Shown here piece after piece: positions 7,676 through 13,971 of a stretch of DNA of 21,832 bases. The first letter of the stretch is position 1, and each line of letters begins with the position of its first letter. Below the pieces are notes generated by a model that was not told the DNA's origin, did not search any database, and saw only the letters and a program-made list of their open reading frames with translations. The translations under genes and the position numbers were made by a program. This DNA comes from an uncultured Eubacterium sp. (GTDB lineage Bacteria > Bacillota > Clostridia > Lachnospirales > Lachnospiraceae), in the NCBI GenBank assembly GCA_937915825.1, contig CALGGT010000098.1, positions 1 through 21,832 of the forward strand. Direction: 5' to 3'.

Positions 7676-8368
7676 ATGAAAGAAAAAGTATTAGTAACCG
7701 GTGCATCCTCGGGAATCGGTCAGGCGATCTGTAAGTGGCTTAAAAATAAGAATTATGAAGTGTGGGGGATCGGGCGGACCTTTTCCGAAATGGAAGAGGA
7801 AAATTTTCATCCGATCTCACTGGATCTAACCGACCTAAAGAACGTAGAACGCGTGATCACGGAGCTGAGGAAGACCTATGATTTTTCCATCCTAATTCAG
7901 TGTGCCGGAGTTGGTTATTATGGATTGCATGAACAAATAAAATCCGAACATATTGCGGAAATGGTAACGGTGAATGTTACGGTCCCGATGATCATTTCTA
8001 AAATCATGTTGCCGGTTCTTAAGAAAAACAAGGGAACAATCATTCAAATATCTTCCTATACGGCTCATGAGGCAAATCCACATGGGTGTGCGTATGGAGC
8101 TACCAAGGCGGCTCTTTCCTCGTTTGGTAAAAGTTTATTTGTGGAGGAGAGGAAATACGATCTTAAGGTTGTGAATATTGAACCGGAAATGACCAAAACA
8201 AACTTATATCGAAACGCCGATTTTGACGTATCTGAGGAAGAAGGTGCATGTCTTTATACGGAGGATGTGGTAAGTGCGGTGGCTTATATTTTATCTCAAC
8301 CTTCCAACGTCTGTGTCAACACGATCACTCTCTCTCCTCAGAAAACGGGAATCCGTCGAAAAAAATGA
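7676..8368 (+). CDS. Short-chain dehydrogenase/reductase (SDR)
   Basis: This 230-residue classical SDR has the NAD(P)-binding motif TGASSGIG (8-15), a QCAG variant of the NNAG motif (75-78), a catalytic Ser in QISSY (124-128), and YxxxK as Tyr140 and Lys144. It should oxidise or reduce a hydroxyl/carbonyl group in the cytoplasm; the substrate is not predictable. An Arg at 34 after the second strand suggests NADP(H) use, which is weak evidence. AAAAGGAG lies six bases before the ATG, and the gap from the SPL-like gene is 12 bases, so it is part of the same operon and probably of the same pathway. A terminator follows. Confidence 0.88.
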   Translation: MKEKVLVTGASSGIGQAICKWLKNKNYEVWGIGRTFSEMEEENFHPISLDLTDLKNVERVITELRKTYDFSILIQCAGVGYYGLHEQIKSEHIAEMVTVNVTVPMIISKIMLPVLKKNKGTIIQISSYTAHEANPHGCAYGATKAALSSFGKSLFVEERKYDLKVVNIEPEMTKTNLYRNADFDVSEEEGACLYTEDVVSAVAYILSQPSNVCVNTITLSPQKTGIRRKK

Positions 8369-8373
8369 TGGGG

Positions 8374-8460
8374 CTATTTTTGGATTTCATACTCTAAAAT
8401 CTTACCGTTTTTTGTATCGATATGATAGGCGAATTGTACGCCTTTTTTCGCGCACCCACA
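8374..8460 (-). pseudogene. Possible remnant of a PepSY-type domain
   Basis: On the minus strand a frame ending at a stop at 8374-8376 encodes FAYHIDTKNGKILEYEIQK. This closely resembles the end of PepSY/YpeB domains (beta strand, D-x-x-T-G-K-I-L, strand). The frame is open further, but the upstream residues look random and run into the promoter and leader of the next gene. If real, it is the tail of a decayed gene; it could also be chance. It overlaps the plus-strand terminator. Confidence 0.3.
8427..8448 (+). terminator. Terminator of the yccF-SDR operon
   Basis: AGGCG pairs with CGCCT around a seven-base loop (AATTGTA), and the T run continues to 8448. The stem is short but GC-rich and lies 58 bases after the SDR stop. 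Confidence 0.65.
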
Positions 8461-8469
8461 AAAAGGATA

Positions 8470-8478
8470 TGATATAAT
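8470..8478 (+). promoter_or_regulatory. Extended -10 promoter
   Basis: TGATATAAT is a perfect extended -10 element. No good -35 box is seen 17 bases upstream, which is normal for extended -10 promoters. The start would be near 8485, giving a leader of about 97 bases for the gene at 8582. Confidence 0.7.
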
Positions 8479-8484
8479 TACAGT

Positions 8485-8581
8485 GATGGTACGGTATGCC
8501 AGGTGACTGCAGACAAGCCTACGCAGCCTGGAATACGATTTTCGCCGGACTGTGAATCTTAACAGATATGGAGGTAAGTTT
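8485..8581 (+). promoter_or_regulatory. Structured 5' leader, possible regulatory RNA
   Basis: The leader folds into a long broken hairpin. GTAT (8494-8497) pairs with ATAC (8533-8536), CCAGG (8499-8503) with CCTGG (8527-8531), and, after a TGA bulge, CTGC (8507-8510) with GCAG (8523-8526). ACAGT (8480-8484) and ACTGT (8549-8553) could close it if transcription starts upstream of 8485. I could not match it to a riboswitch class I know. The ribosome site GGAGGT follows 20 bases downstream. Confidence 0.45.
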
Positions 8582-9463
8582 ATGGAAAATCCAGGAAATT
8601 CAGATGCGATCACGCGTAAATACATGGACTCGCTTTTAGTGGAAACCCGCTATATGGACGGTACCCTGGCGGAGACCACCATGGAGGTTTTTGGAAAATA
8701 TTACGATACACCGGTTATGACAGCAGCGTTGTCTCACTTAGAGGGGACAGCGCCTGGCGGGATGGCGATTTATGCCGAGGGTGCTAAGAAAGCCAACGCG
8801 CTTCACTGGGTGGGGATGGGCGATGAGAAGGAATTGGCAGATATTTTAGCTACCGGAGCGGATGCGGTAAAAATCGTAAAGCCTTTGGCTGACCATGATG
8901 AGATCATAAGGGAGTTAAAAAATGCGGAAGAGGCGGGCTGTGTTGCGGTAGGAATGGATATTGATCACGCATTTTCTTCCGATGGAAAATACGATGAGGT
9001 ATTTGGGATTCCTATGCGTGCCCCGTCTCAAGAGGAGATGGCAACGTATGTGAAAGCTACGAACCTTCCCTTTGTGGTGAAGGGCGTAATGAGTGTGACG
9101 GATGCGGTTAAGTCCAAGGAAATCGGCGCTGCCGGAATCGTAGTATCGCATCATCATGGAATGATTTCCTATTCGGTGCCACCATTGATGGTACTGCCGG
9201 GCATTGTACAAGAAGTGGGAGATTCCATGTGTGTCTTTGTAGATTGTGGATTTGAAAGCGGAATGGATGTATACAAGGCCCTGGCTTTGGGGGCCAAAGG
9301 AGTTTCTGTCGGCCGACATTTAATGCCCTATGTGAAGGAAGGATCGGACGCCGTTGCCGGAAGAATCCGTGAGATGACAGCGGAATTAAAGGGAATCATG
9401 TGTCGTACCGGAGTGAAGGATCTGGCCCGCATGGACCCGACCGTGCTTCATCGATACGTGTAA
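8582..9463 (+). CDS. Short lactate-oxidase-family FMN protein with altered active site
   Basis: GGAGGT sits seven bases before ATG 8582 (293 residues), so the longer open frame from 8552 is not used. The C-terminal two thirds match the FMN-dependent alpha-hydroxy-acid dehydrogenase fold: FVVKGV with the flavin-contacting Lys168, IVVSHHHGM (186-194) in place of IVVSNHGGR, DCGFESGMDVYKALALGA (221-238) in place of DGG-xRxG, and VGR (243-245) for flavin phosphate. The presumed catalytic His (191) is kept. The substrate-binding Arg of HGGR is Met194, and the Arg-rich DGG motif has no Arg. The protein is also shorter than the usual 350-380 residues. A 2-hydroxyacid oxidase reaction is therefore doubtful. 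It lies directly upstream of a TIM-barrel isomerase gene. Confidence 0.75.
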   Translation: MENPGNSDAITRKYMDSLLVETRYMDGTLAETTMEVFGKYYDTPVMTAALSHLEGTAPGGMAIYAEGAKKANALHWVGMGDEKELADILATGADAVKIVKPLADHDEIIRELKNAEEAGCVAVGMDIDHAFSSDGKYDEVFGIPMRAPSQEEMATYVKATNLPFVVKGVMSVTDAVKSKEIGAAGIVVSHHHGMISYSVPPLMVLPGIVQEVGDSMCVFVDCGFESGMDVYKALALGAKGVSVGRHLMPYVKEGSDAVAGRIREMTAELKGIMCRTGVKDLARMDPTVLHRYV

Positions 9464-9506
9464 GAATGGATGTATAAGAGTGGGTGTATAAGGATGGATA
9501 CGTAAG
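9458..9506 (+). repeat. Period-14 tandem repeat at the end of the oxidase-like gene
   Basis: About 3.5 imperfect copies of a 14-base unit close to GTATAAGGATGGAT begin in the last codon of the upstream gene and run to 9506. Copies at 9458, 9472 and 9486 differ from each other at two to four bases. Every copy carries TAA. Confidence 0.7.
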
Positions 9507-9525
9507 AGAACAAGGAGGGTTCCTT

Positions 9526-10356
9526 ATGAGATTGGGATTATCATCACCGTTGCATCATGAAAGCCCGGAACAATGGGCTGACCAAATGAATGCCCTGGGA
9601 GCCGGGGCCGTGGTATTTCCTTTGGACTATACGGCGACGGACGCGGAAATATCTGCGTATGTCAAGGCAGCGCAAAATTATGATCTGTTAATTGCCGAGG
9701 TGGGGGTTTGGCGCAATACGCTGGCGAAGGATCTAAAAGAGCGAAGACAATGGATCGATTACGCGGTTCATCAATTGGAGCTTGCCGAGGAGGTAGGGGC
9801 CAGGTGTTGCGTAAATGTAGTGGGAACCCCTTGCGGACCGAGATGGGACGGGGGATACCGGGGGAACTTTTCTCCCCAGGTTTGGGAGGAAGCAGTGGAA
9901 ATGATCCAAGAGATCATTGACCGGGTGAAACCTGAGCGTACTAAATACAGCATTGAGTCCATGCCCTGGATGATTCCCTCAGGACCGGATGAGTATCTGC
10001 GATTGATGGAGGATGTAGACCGTCTGGAGTTTGGTGCCCACCTGGATGTCATCAATATGATCACGTCCCCGGAGAGATATTTTTTCAATGATGCGTTTTT
10101 GGAGGAGTGTTTTACGAAACTGAAGGGAAAGATATGCAGCTGCCATTTGAAGGACATTCAGCTGCAGGAGGAATATACCTTTTGCCTGAGAGAAGTGGCG
10201 TGCGGGGAAGGAAGTCTTGACCTGTCAAAATACATGGAGCTTGCCACCTTAGAAGATCCGGATATGCCCATGATCATTGAACATTTAGACTCGGATGAGG
10301 AATATAAGAGGAGCCTTTCTTATGTACAATCCTTGTTTCCCTATAAGGAAAGATGA
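9526..10356 (+). CDS. Sugar phosphate isomerase/epimerase-like TIM-barrel protein
   Basis: AAGGAGGG at 9512-9519 supports ATG 9526 (276 residues). The protein fits the AP-endonuclease-2/xylose-isomerase-like TIM-barrel family. Its four expected metal ligands are visible: Glu144 (SIESMPW), Asp174 (HLDVIN), His207 (CHLKDI) and Glu252 (IIEHL). Family members isomerise or epimerise sugars and inositols in the cytoplasm using a divalent metal; the substrate here is unknown. It lies 62 bases after the lactate-oxidase-like gene with no promoter between them, so the two are probably one operon. No terminator is seen before the promoter at 10384; read-through could end at 10558. Confidence 0.82.
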   Translation: MRLGLSSPLHHESPEQWADQMNALGAGAVVFPLDYTATDAEISAYVKAAQNYDLLIAEVGVWRNTLAKDLKERRQWIDYAVHQLELAEEVGARCCVNVVGTPCGPRWDGGYRGNFSPQVWEEAVEMIQEIIDRVKPERTKYSIESMPWMIPSGPDEYLRLMEDVDRLEFGAHLDVINMITSPERYFFNDAFLEECFTKLKGKICSCHLKDIQLQEEYTFCLREVACGEGSLDLSKYMELATLEDPDMPMIIEHLDSDEEYKRSLSYVQSLFPYKER

Positions 10357-10358
10357 TA

Positions 10359-10398
10359 TTTTCGAAAAAAGTTATAAAAGGTGTTGACAGTTTCGAAA
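10359..10398 (+). promoter_or_regulatory. Pair of TTTCGAAA palindromes around a promoter
   Basis: TTTTCGAAAA (10359-10368) and TTTCGAAA (10391-10398) have centres 31 bases apart, about three helical turns. The second sits between the -35 and -10 boxes. They look like paired operator sites for an unknown regulator. Confidence 0.4.
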
Positions 10399-10412
10399 AT
10401 ATGTTGTATGAT
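10384..10412 (+). promoter_or_regulatory. Promoter of the candidate small RNA
   Basis: TTGACA (10384-10389) and TATGAT (10407-10412) are 17 bases apart. No gene with a good start lies within 200 bases, and a terminator follows at 10520-10558. Confidence 0.85.
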
Positions 10413-10418
10413 AGGAAA

Positions 10419-10558
10419 TGCATAAAGGAAGCGGAACATGTGCAACGACTGCGTATAAGGTGGCAGTATTGACATAGAGGAGAGTCGTTCCGTGGAATTT
10501 TATGAAAAAGAGGAGAAAGGCATTGATGCAGGCAGAAGCCTGTATGGATGCTTTTTTT
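10419..10558 (+). ncRNA. Candidate small RNA or terminated leader of about 140 nt
   Basis: A consensus promoter and a terminator bracket about 140 bases with no convincing gene. Inside, GCGG pairs with CCGT and AACG or AACGACT with the matching downstream strand (AGTCGTT), and ACTGC pairs with GCAGT around a ten-base loop. AGGAG at 10478-10482 precedes a possible GTG at 10492, but that 57-codon frame runs through the terminator into the repeat. I do not recognise an RNA family. It may be a free small RNA or the old leader of the PurF-like operon, now cut off by the repeat element. Confidence 0.5.
10520..10558 (+). terminator. Terminator of the candidate small RNA
   Basis: GCAT-TG-ATGCAGGC pairs with GCCTGTAT-GG-ATGC (a two-base mismatch and a G-T pair) around AGAA, followed by seven T. 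The T run merges with the left edge of the repeat element. Confidence 0.85.
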
Positions 10559-10718
10559 CGTTTCACAGCAATCAGCCCCCTGCCCCAATTCTTGGGGCCC
10601 GCTATGCGCTTTTGGTCGTGAACAGCCAGCTGACACGACGCCTCAAGCGAGGGACTCTATCGTAGCATTAGCGGCAGCCCCAATCATTTGGAGGCAGGTT
10701 GCTGATTCGACGGACCAG
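10552..10718 (+). repeat. GC-rich structured repeat, copy A
   Basis: This about 167-base copy is close to 90 percent identical by eye to the copy at 10731-10892. It contains CCCCAA-TTC-TTGGGG (10583-10597), GTCGTG pairing with CACGAC around a 13-base loop holding CAGCTG (10615-10639), and CCCCAA-TCAT-TTGG near 10678-10691. It is much richer in GC than its surroundings. Its left end resembles the inverted repeat that bounds copy B, but in decayed form. Confidence 0.85.
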
Positions 10719-10728
10719 TGGCTTGGAA

Positions 10729-10963
10729 CTATTTTTTACGATTCACAGCCCCCCTGCCCCAATTCTTGGGGCTCGCTATGCGCTCTTGGTCGTGAACAGC
10801 CAGCTGACACGACGCCTCAAGCGCAAGACTCTATCGCCGCTATCGCGGCAGCCCCAATCATTTGGGGACAGGTTGCTGATTCGTTGATCCAGCCCATCAT
10901 CGCTGTGGAAAGCAAGCTTTCCAGCGATGCCAGGCTAGATCAACTGTGAATCGTAAAAAATAG
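10729..10963 (+). mobile_element. MITE-like element: copy B inside perfect 20-base inverted repeats
   Basis: The left end CTATTTTTTACGATTCACAG (10729-10748) is the exact reverse complement of 10944-10963. Between them are repeat copy B (10731-10892) and an extra hairpin, GGAAAGC against GCTTTCC, extended by ATCGCT/AGCGAT (10899-10928). Copy B has better stems than copy A, for example GCCGC-TATC-GCGGC and CCCCAA-TCAT-TTGGGG. No transposase is present. GAA flanks both sides, possibly a three-base target duplication. It lies between the small-RNA terminator and the promoter at 10984. Frames open through both copies have no credible start, and the differences between copies change the encoded residues. 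Confidence 0.65.
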
Positions 10964-10983
10964 GAAAAGTTAGTCTATGCTGA

Positions 10984-11012
10984 TTGACAGATTGGAGTCC
11001 ATGGGATAAAAT
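10984..11012 (+). promoter_or_regulatory. Promoter of the PurF-like/PepC operon
   Basis: TTGACA (10984-10989) and TAAAAT (11007-11012) are 17 bases apart, 46 bases before the ATG at 11059. It starts just 20 bases after the repeat element. Confidence 0.8.
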
Positions 11013-11058
11013 CAAAATGTAAATAGCAAATTGTCATGTTAGAAAGTGAGATTTCAAA

Positions 11059-12495
11059 ATGGGCGGTTTTTTTGGTGTTGTAGGAAAAAAGCGTAAAGAT
11101 CGGGAGGAAGAGTTTGATTGTACCTTTGATCTGTTTTTCGGAACGGATTATCATTCCCATTTGGGAACAAGGCGTGGTGGAATGGTAGTCTATCATGAAC
11201 AGACCGGATTTGAGCGTGCCATTCATAATATTGAGAACGCGCCGTTTCGTACAAAGTTCGACAAGGATGTTCATAACATGAAAGGAAGCATGGGGGTCGG
11301 TTGTATTTCCGATTATGAACCTCAGCCGTTGATCGTACGTTCCCATCATGGAACCTATGTGATCACCACCGTAAGCAAGATTAACAATGTGGATGAGCTG
11401 GTAGAGAAGGTTTTCTCCAACAGTCACCTTCATTTCCTGGAGATGAGCGGCGGAGAGATCAATGCAACGGAGCTGGTTGTGGCTTTGATCAATCAGAAGG
11501 AGAATCTGATCGACGGGATCCGTTATGCCCAGGAATTGGTGGATGGATCCCTAACTTTAATGATCTTGACGCCGAAAGGAATTTACGCCGCCAGGGATAA
11601 ACAGGGTAGAACCCCGCTGGTGCTGGGAGAAAAGGACGACGCGTATTGCCTGACATTTGAGGATTTCGCGTATCGGAATCTGGGATATCATAACCTAAAG
11701 GAGTTAGGTCCCGGAGAGATCGATGTGATCACGCCGGAAGGAATCCGTACCCTGGTCGCTCCCGGCAAGGAGATGAAGATCTGTACCTTTTTATGGGTAT
11801 ACTATGGATATCCCAGTAGTTCTTATGAGGGTGTGAACGTGGAAGAAATGAGATATCGCTGCGGAGAGTGTTTAGCTAAGAGAGATCAGGTGAAACCGGA
11901 TATTGTGGCAGGTGTTCCGGATTCCGGTACGGCTCACGCGGTAGGATATTCCAATGCGTCCGGCATTCCCTTCTCGCGACCGTTTGTGAAATACACGCCG
12001 ACCTGGTCCCGATCCTTTATGCCGACCATACAGAGTAAGCGGAATCAGATCGCCAAGATGAAGCTGTTGCCGGTTCACGAATTGATCGATGGAAAAAGTC
12101 TGTTATTGATTGATGATTCCATTGTTCGAGGAACCCAATTACGCGAGACAACGGAATTTCTTTATCAAAGCGGCGCGAAGGAAGTTCATATTCGTCCGGC
12201 TTGCCCGCCTTTGTTATATGGATGTAAATATTTGAATTTCTCCCGTTCCAATTCTGAGATGGATTTGATCACGCGTCGGGTGATCGCCAAATTAGAGGGA
12301 ACGGACGAGGTATCGCAGGAGATCATGGAAGAATATGCCGATCCCAATTCCGAGAAATATGAGAACATGTTGGAAGAGATCCGAAAACAATTAAATTTTA
12401 CCTCTCTCCGGTACAATCGACTGGATGATATGTTGGAATCCGTGGGAATACCCGTGGAGAATTTATGCACCTATTGTTGGGATGGAAAGGAATAA
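11059..12495 (+). CDS. Amidophosphoribosyltransferase paralog lacking the glutaminase Cys
   Basis: This 478-residue protein has the two-domain plan of PurF: an N-terminal class II glutaminase-like domain (about 1-235) and a C-terminal phosphoribosyltransferase domain. The PRPP loop LLLIDDSIVRGTQL (348-361) is intact. It begins MGGFFG where active PurF begins (M)CGI-G, so the nucleophilic Cys is Gly and glutamine hydrolysis should be lost. RTKFDKD (64-70) and HLGTRRGGM (34-42) still resemble the glutaminase fold. Cys242, 382 or 389, 470 and 473 (CTYC) could hold an Fe-S cluster or zinc, as in Bacillus PurF. It may use free ammonia, another amine, or be regulatory. A weak AAGTGAG ribosome site precedes the ATG. 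It is in an operon with the peptidase gene two bases downstream. Confidence 0.88.
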   Translation: MGGFFGVVGKKRKDREEEFDCTFDLFFGTDYHSHLGTRRGGMVVYHEQTGFERAIHNIENAPFRTKFDKDVHNMKGSMGVGCISDYEPQPLIVRSHHGTYVITTVSKINNVDELVEKVFSNSHLHFLEMSGGEINATELVVALINQKENLIDGIRYAQELVDGSLTLMILTPKGIYAARDKQGRTPLVLGEKDDAYCLTFEDFAYRNLGYHNLKELGPGEIDVITPEGIRTLVAPGKEMKICTFLWVYYGYPSSSYEGVNVEEMRYRCGECLAKRDQVKPDIVAGVPDSGTAHAVGYSNASGIPFSRPFVKYTPTWSRSFMPTIQSKRNQIAKMKLLPVHELIDGKSLLLIDDSIVRGTQLRETTEFLYQSGAKEVHIRPACPPLLYGCKYLNFSRSNSEMDLITRRVIAKLEGTDEVSQEIMEEYADPNSEKYENMLEEIRKQLNFTSLRYNRLDDMLESVGIPVENLCTYCWDGKE

Positions 12496-12497
12496 AA

Positions 12498-13853
12498 ATG
12501 TGTAAAAAAGATGTGATACAGATGATCTCCCAATCGGAATTGGATCAGATGAGTCAGGAGTTTCATGCAAATCAAGCGTATGAGTTAGCAGCGAATGCCG
12601 CTGTTAAAAACGGGATCATGGAGGCGTCGGCCAATTATGAATCCATGCGTAAGCTGCCGATGAGTTTCTCCCTTGATTTAAAACAGGGAGAGATCACCAA
12701 TCAGAAGGCCAGCGGACGTTGTTGGATCTTTGCCGCATTGAACACGTTCCGTTTTGAGATGATCAAGAAATACAATCTTTCTACGGTGGAATTATCTCAG
12801 AATTATTTGTTTTTCTACGATAAGTTGGAAAAAGCCAATTATTATCTGGAAAGTGTGATGACCATCGCGGATGAACCTTTGAATGGAAGATTGTTTACCT
12901 TTATTAACAATGATCCCTTAGGAGATGGGGGACAGTGGGATATGATCGCCAATCTGGTAGAAAAATACGGCATTGTTCCCAAGGAAGCATATCCCGATGC
13001 GGCCGGCTCTCTGAATTCCAGATGGTTTGACCAATATTTAACTACGAAGCTTCGGGAATATGGAAGTATTTTGCGCCAAATGACCCTGGATCATCAGCCT
13101 ATGGAGGAAGTTCAGGAAGCGAAGAAGAAAATGCTTAGCGAGTTTTATCGCATGCTGTGTATTTCCCTGGGAGAGCCGCCGAAAACCTTCGATTATACCT
13201 TATGCAATAAGGACGATGAAGTCATTCAGGAATTTGGCATTACGCCCAAGGAGTTCTTTCAACGATATGTGGGAATTCAGTTATCTGACTATGTCAGCCT
13301 AATTCATTCACCTACGGAAGATAAACCGTATGAAAAGCTTTATACCGTGAAATTCCTGGGAAATGTGTACGAGGGGACGCCCATCACCTATTTAAACCTA
13401 CCGATGGAAACCATAAAAGAAGCGGTGGTTGCGCAACTGAAAGACGGTCATCCCGTATGGTTTGGATCGGATTGTATGAAGTACAGTTTAAGAAAAGAAG
13501 GGATCTTTGATCGGAAATCCGTTGGCGTGGAACGATTATTTGATACAGAGATTTCTTTTACGAAAGAAGATTATTTAAATTATGGCGACAGTGCCATGAA
13601 CCACGCGATGGTGATCCTGGGTGTGAATTTGGATTCGGATGAGAAGCCGGATCGCTGGCGGATCGAAAACAGCTGGGGAAAGGAAGCTGGACAGGATGGC
13701 TACTACGTAGCCAGCGATTCCTGGTTTGATTCCTTTGTGTTCCAGGTGGTTGTAAACAAAAAACATTTGTCCGAGAAACTTCGAAAGATCCTTGCGGAAC
13801 AGGATCGGATCGAATTAGAACCTTGGGATCCCTTTGGAACCTTGGCGGACTGA
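12498..13853 (+). CDS. pepC: C1-family aminopeptidase (PepC/bleomycin hydrolase type)
   Basis: ATG 12498 follows GGAAAGGA and lies two bases after the upstream stop (451 residues, normal for the family). The papain-type catalytic residues are in place: Gln69 and Cys75 in NQKASGRCWIFA, His369 in MNHAMVILG, and Asn391 in ENSWG. No signal peptide is seen, so it acts in the cytoplasm as an aminopeptidase that trims peptides; family members form hexameric cages. The usual C-terminus occupies the catalytic cleft and sets aminopeptidase specificity; here the chain ends FGTLAD. Pairing with the Cys-less PurF paralog is notable. The shared operon suggests co-expression, but no biochemical link is known to me. 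Confidence 0.93.
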   Translation: MCKKDVIQMISQSELDQMSQEFHANQAYELAANAAVKNGIMEASANYESMRKLPMSFSLDLKQGEITNQKASGRCWIFAALNTFRFEMIKKYNLSTVELSQNYLFFYDKLEKANYYLESVMTIADEPLNGRLFTFINNDPLGDGGQWDMIANLVEKYGIVPKEAYPDAAGSLNSRWFDQYLTTKLREYGSILRQMTLDHQPMEEVQEAKKKMLSEFYRMLCISLGEPPKTFDYTLCNKDDEVIQEFGITPKEFFQRYVGIQLSDYVSLIHSPTEDKPYEKLYTVKFLGNVYEGTPITYLNLPMETIKEAVVAQLKDGHPVWFGSDCMKYSLRKEGIFDRKSVGVERLFDTEISFTKEDYLNYGDSAMNHAMVILGVNLDSDEKPDRWRIENSWGKEAGQDGYYVASDSWFDSFVFQVVVNKKHLSEKLRKILAEQDRIELEPWDPFGTLAD

Positions 13854-13876
13854 TTATTAAATCAAGAAATAATTTT

Positions 13877-13929
13877 AGAAGCCATGTAAGTGCGGGTTTT
13901 CTATAAATCCACTTACATGGCTTCTTTTA
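13877..13929 (+). terminator. Bidirectional-looking terminator between convergent genes
   Basis: A perfect 16-base stem, AGAAGCCATGTAAGTG (13877-13892) against CACTTACATGGCTTCT (13910-13925), has a 17-base loop and is followed by TTTT. It separates pepC (plus) from the cellobiose phosphorylase gene (minus) and may serve both. Confidence 0.85.
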
Positions 13930-13971
13930 GAAGGTAAATGTTGATTTAACTATTACGCAACACAACGTATC

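Noticed and set aside
8485..8581. Cobalamin riboswitch, suggested by GCCAGG and CGCCGGACTGTGAA.
   Set aside because: The blocks occur in the wrong order and the other conserved cobalamin segments are missing.
10492..10665. A 57-codon frame from GTG with AGGAG nine bases upstream.
   Set aside because: It runs through the terminator hairpin and ends inside the repeat. It is possible, but the RNA reading fits better.
10548..10949. A 133-codon frame open through both repeat copies, giving a repeated Pro/Ala-rich protein.
   Set aside because: It has no ribosome site, and the differences between copies often change residues while hairpins are kept, so it is probably a by-product of the repeat.
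10552..10963. CRISPR array or integron attC site.
   Set aside because: There are only two long copies in tandem without spacers of CRISPR size, and I see no attC core sites or integrase.
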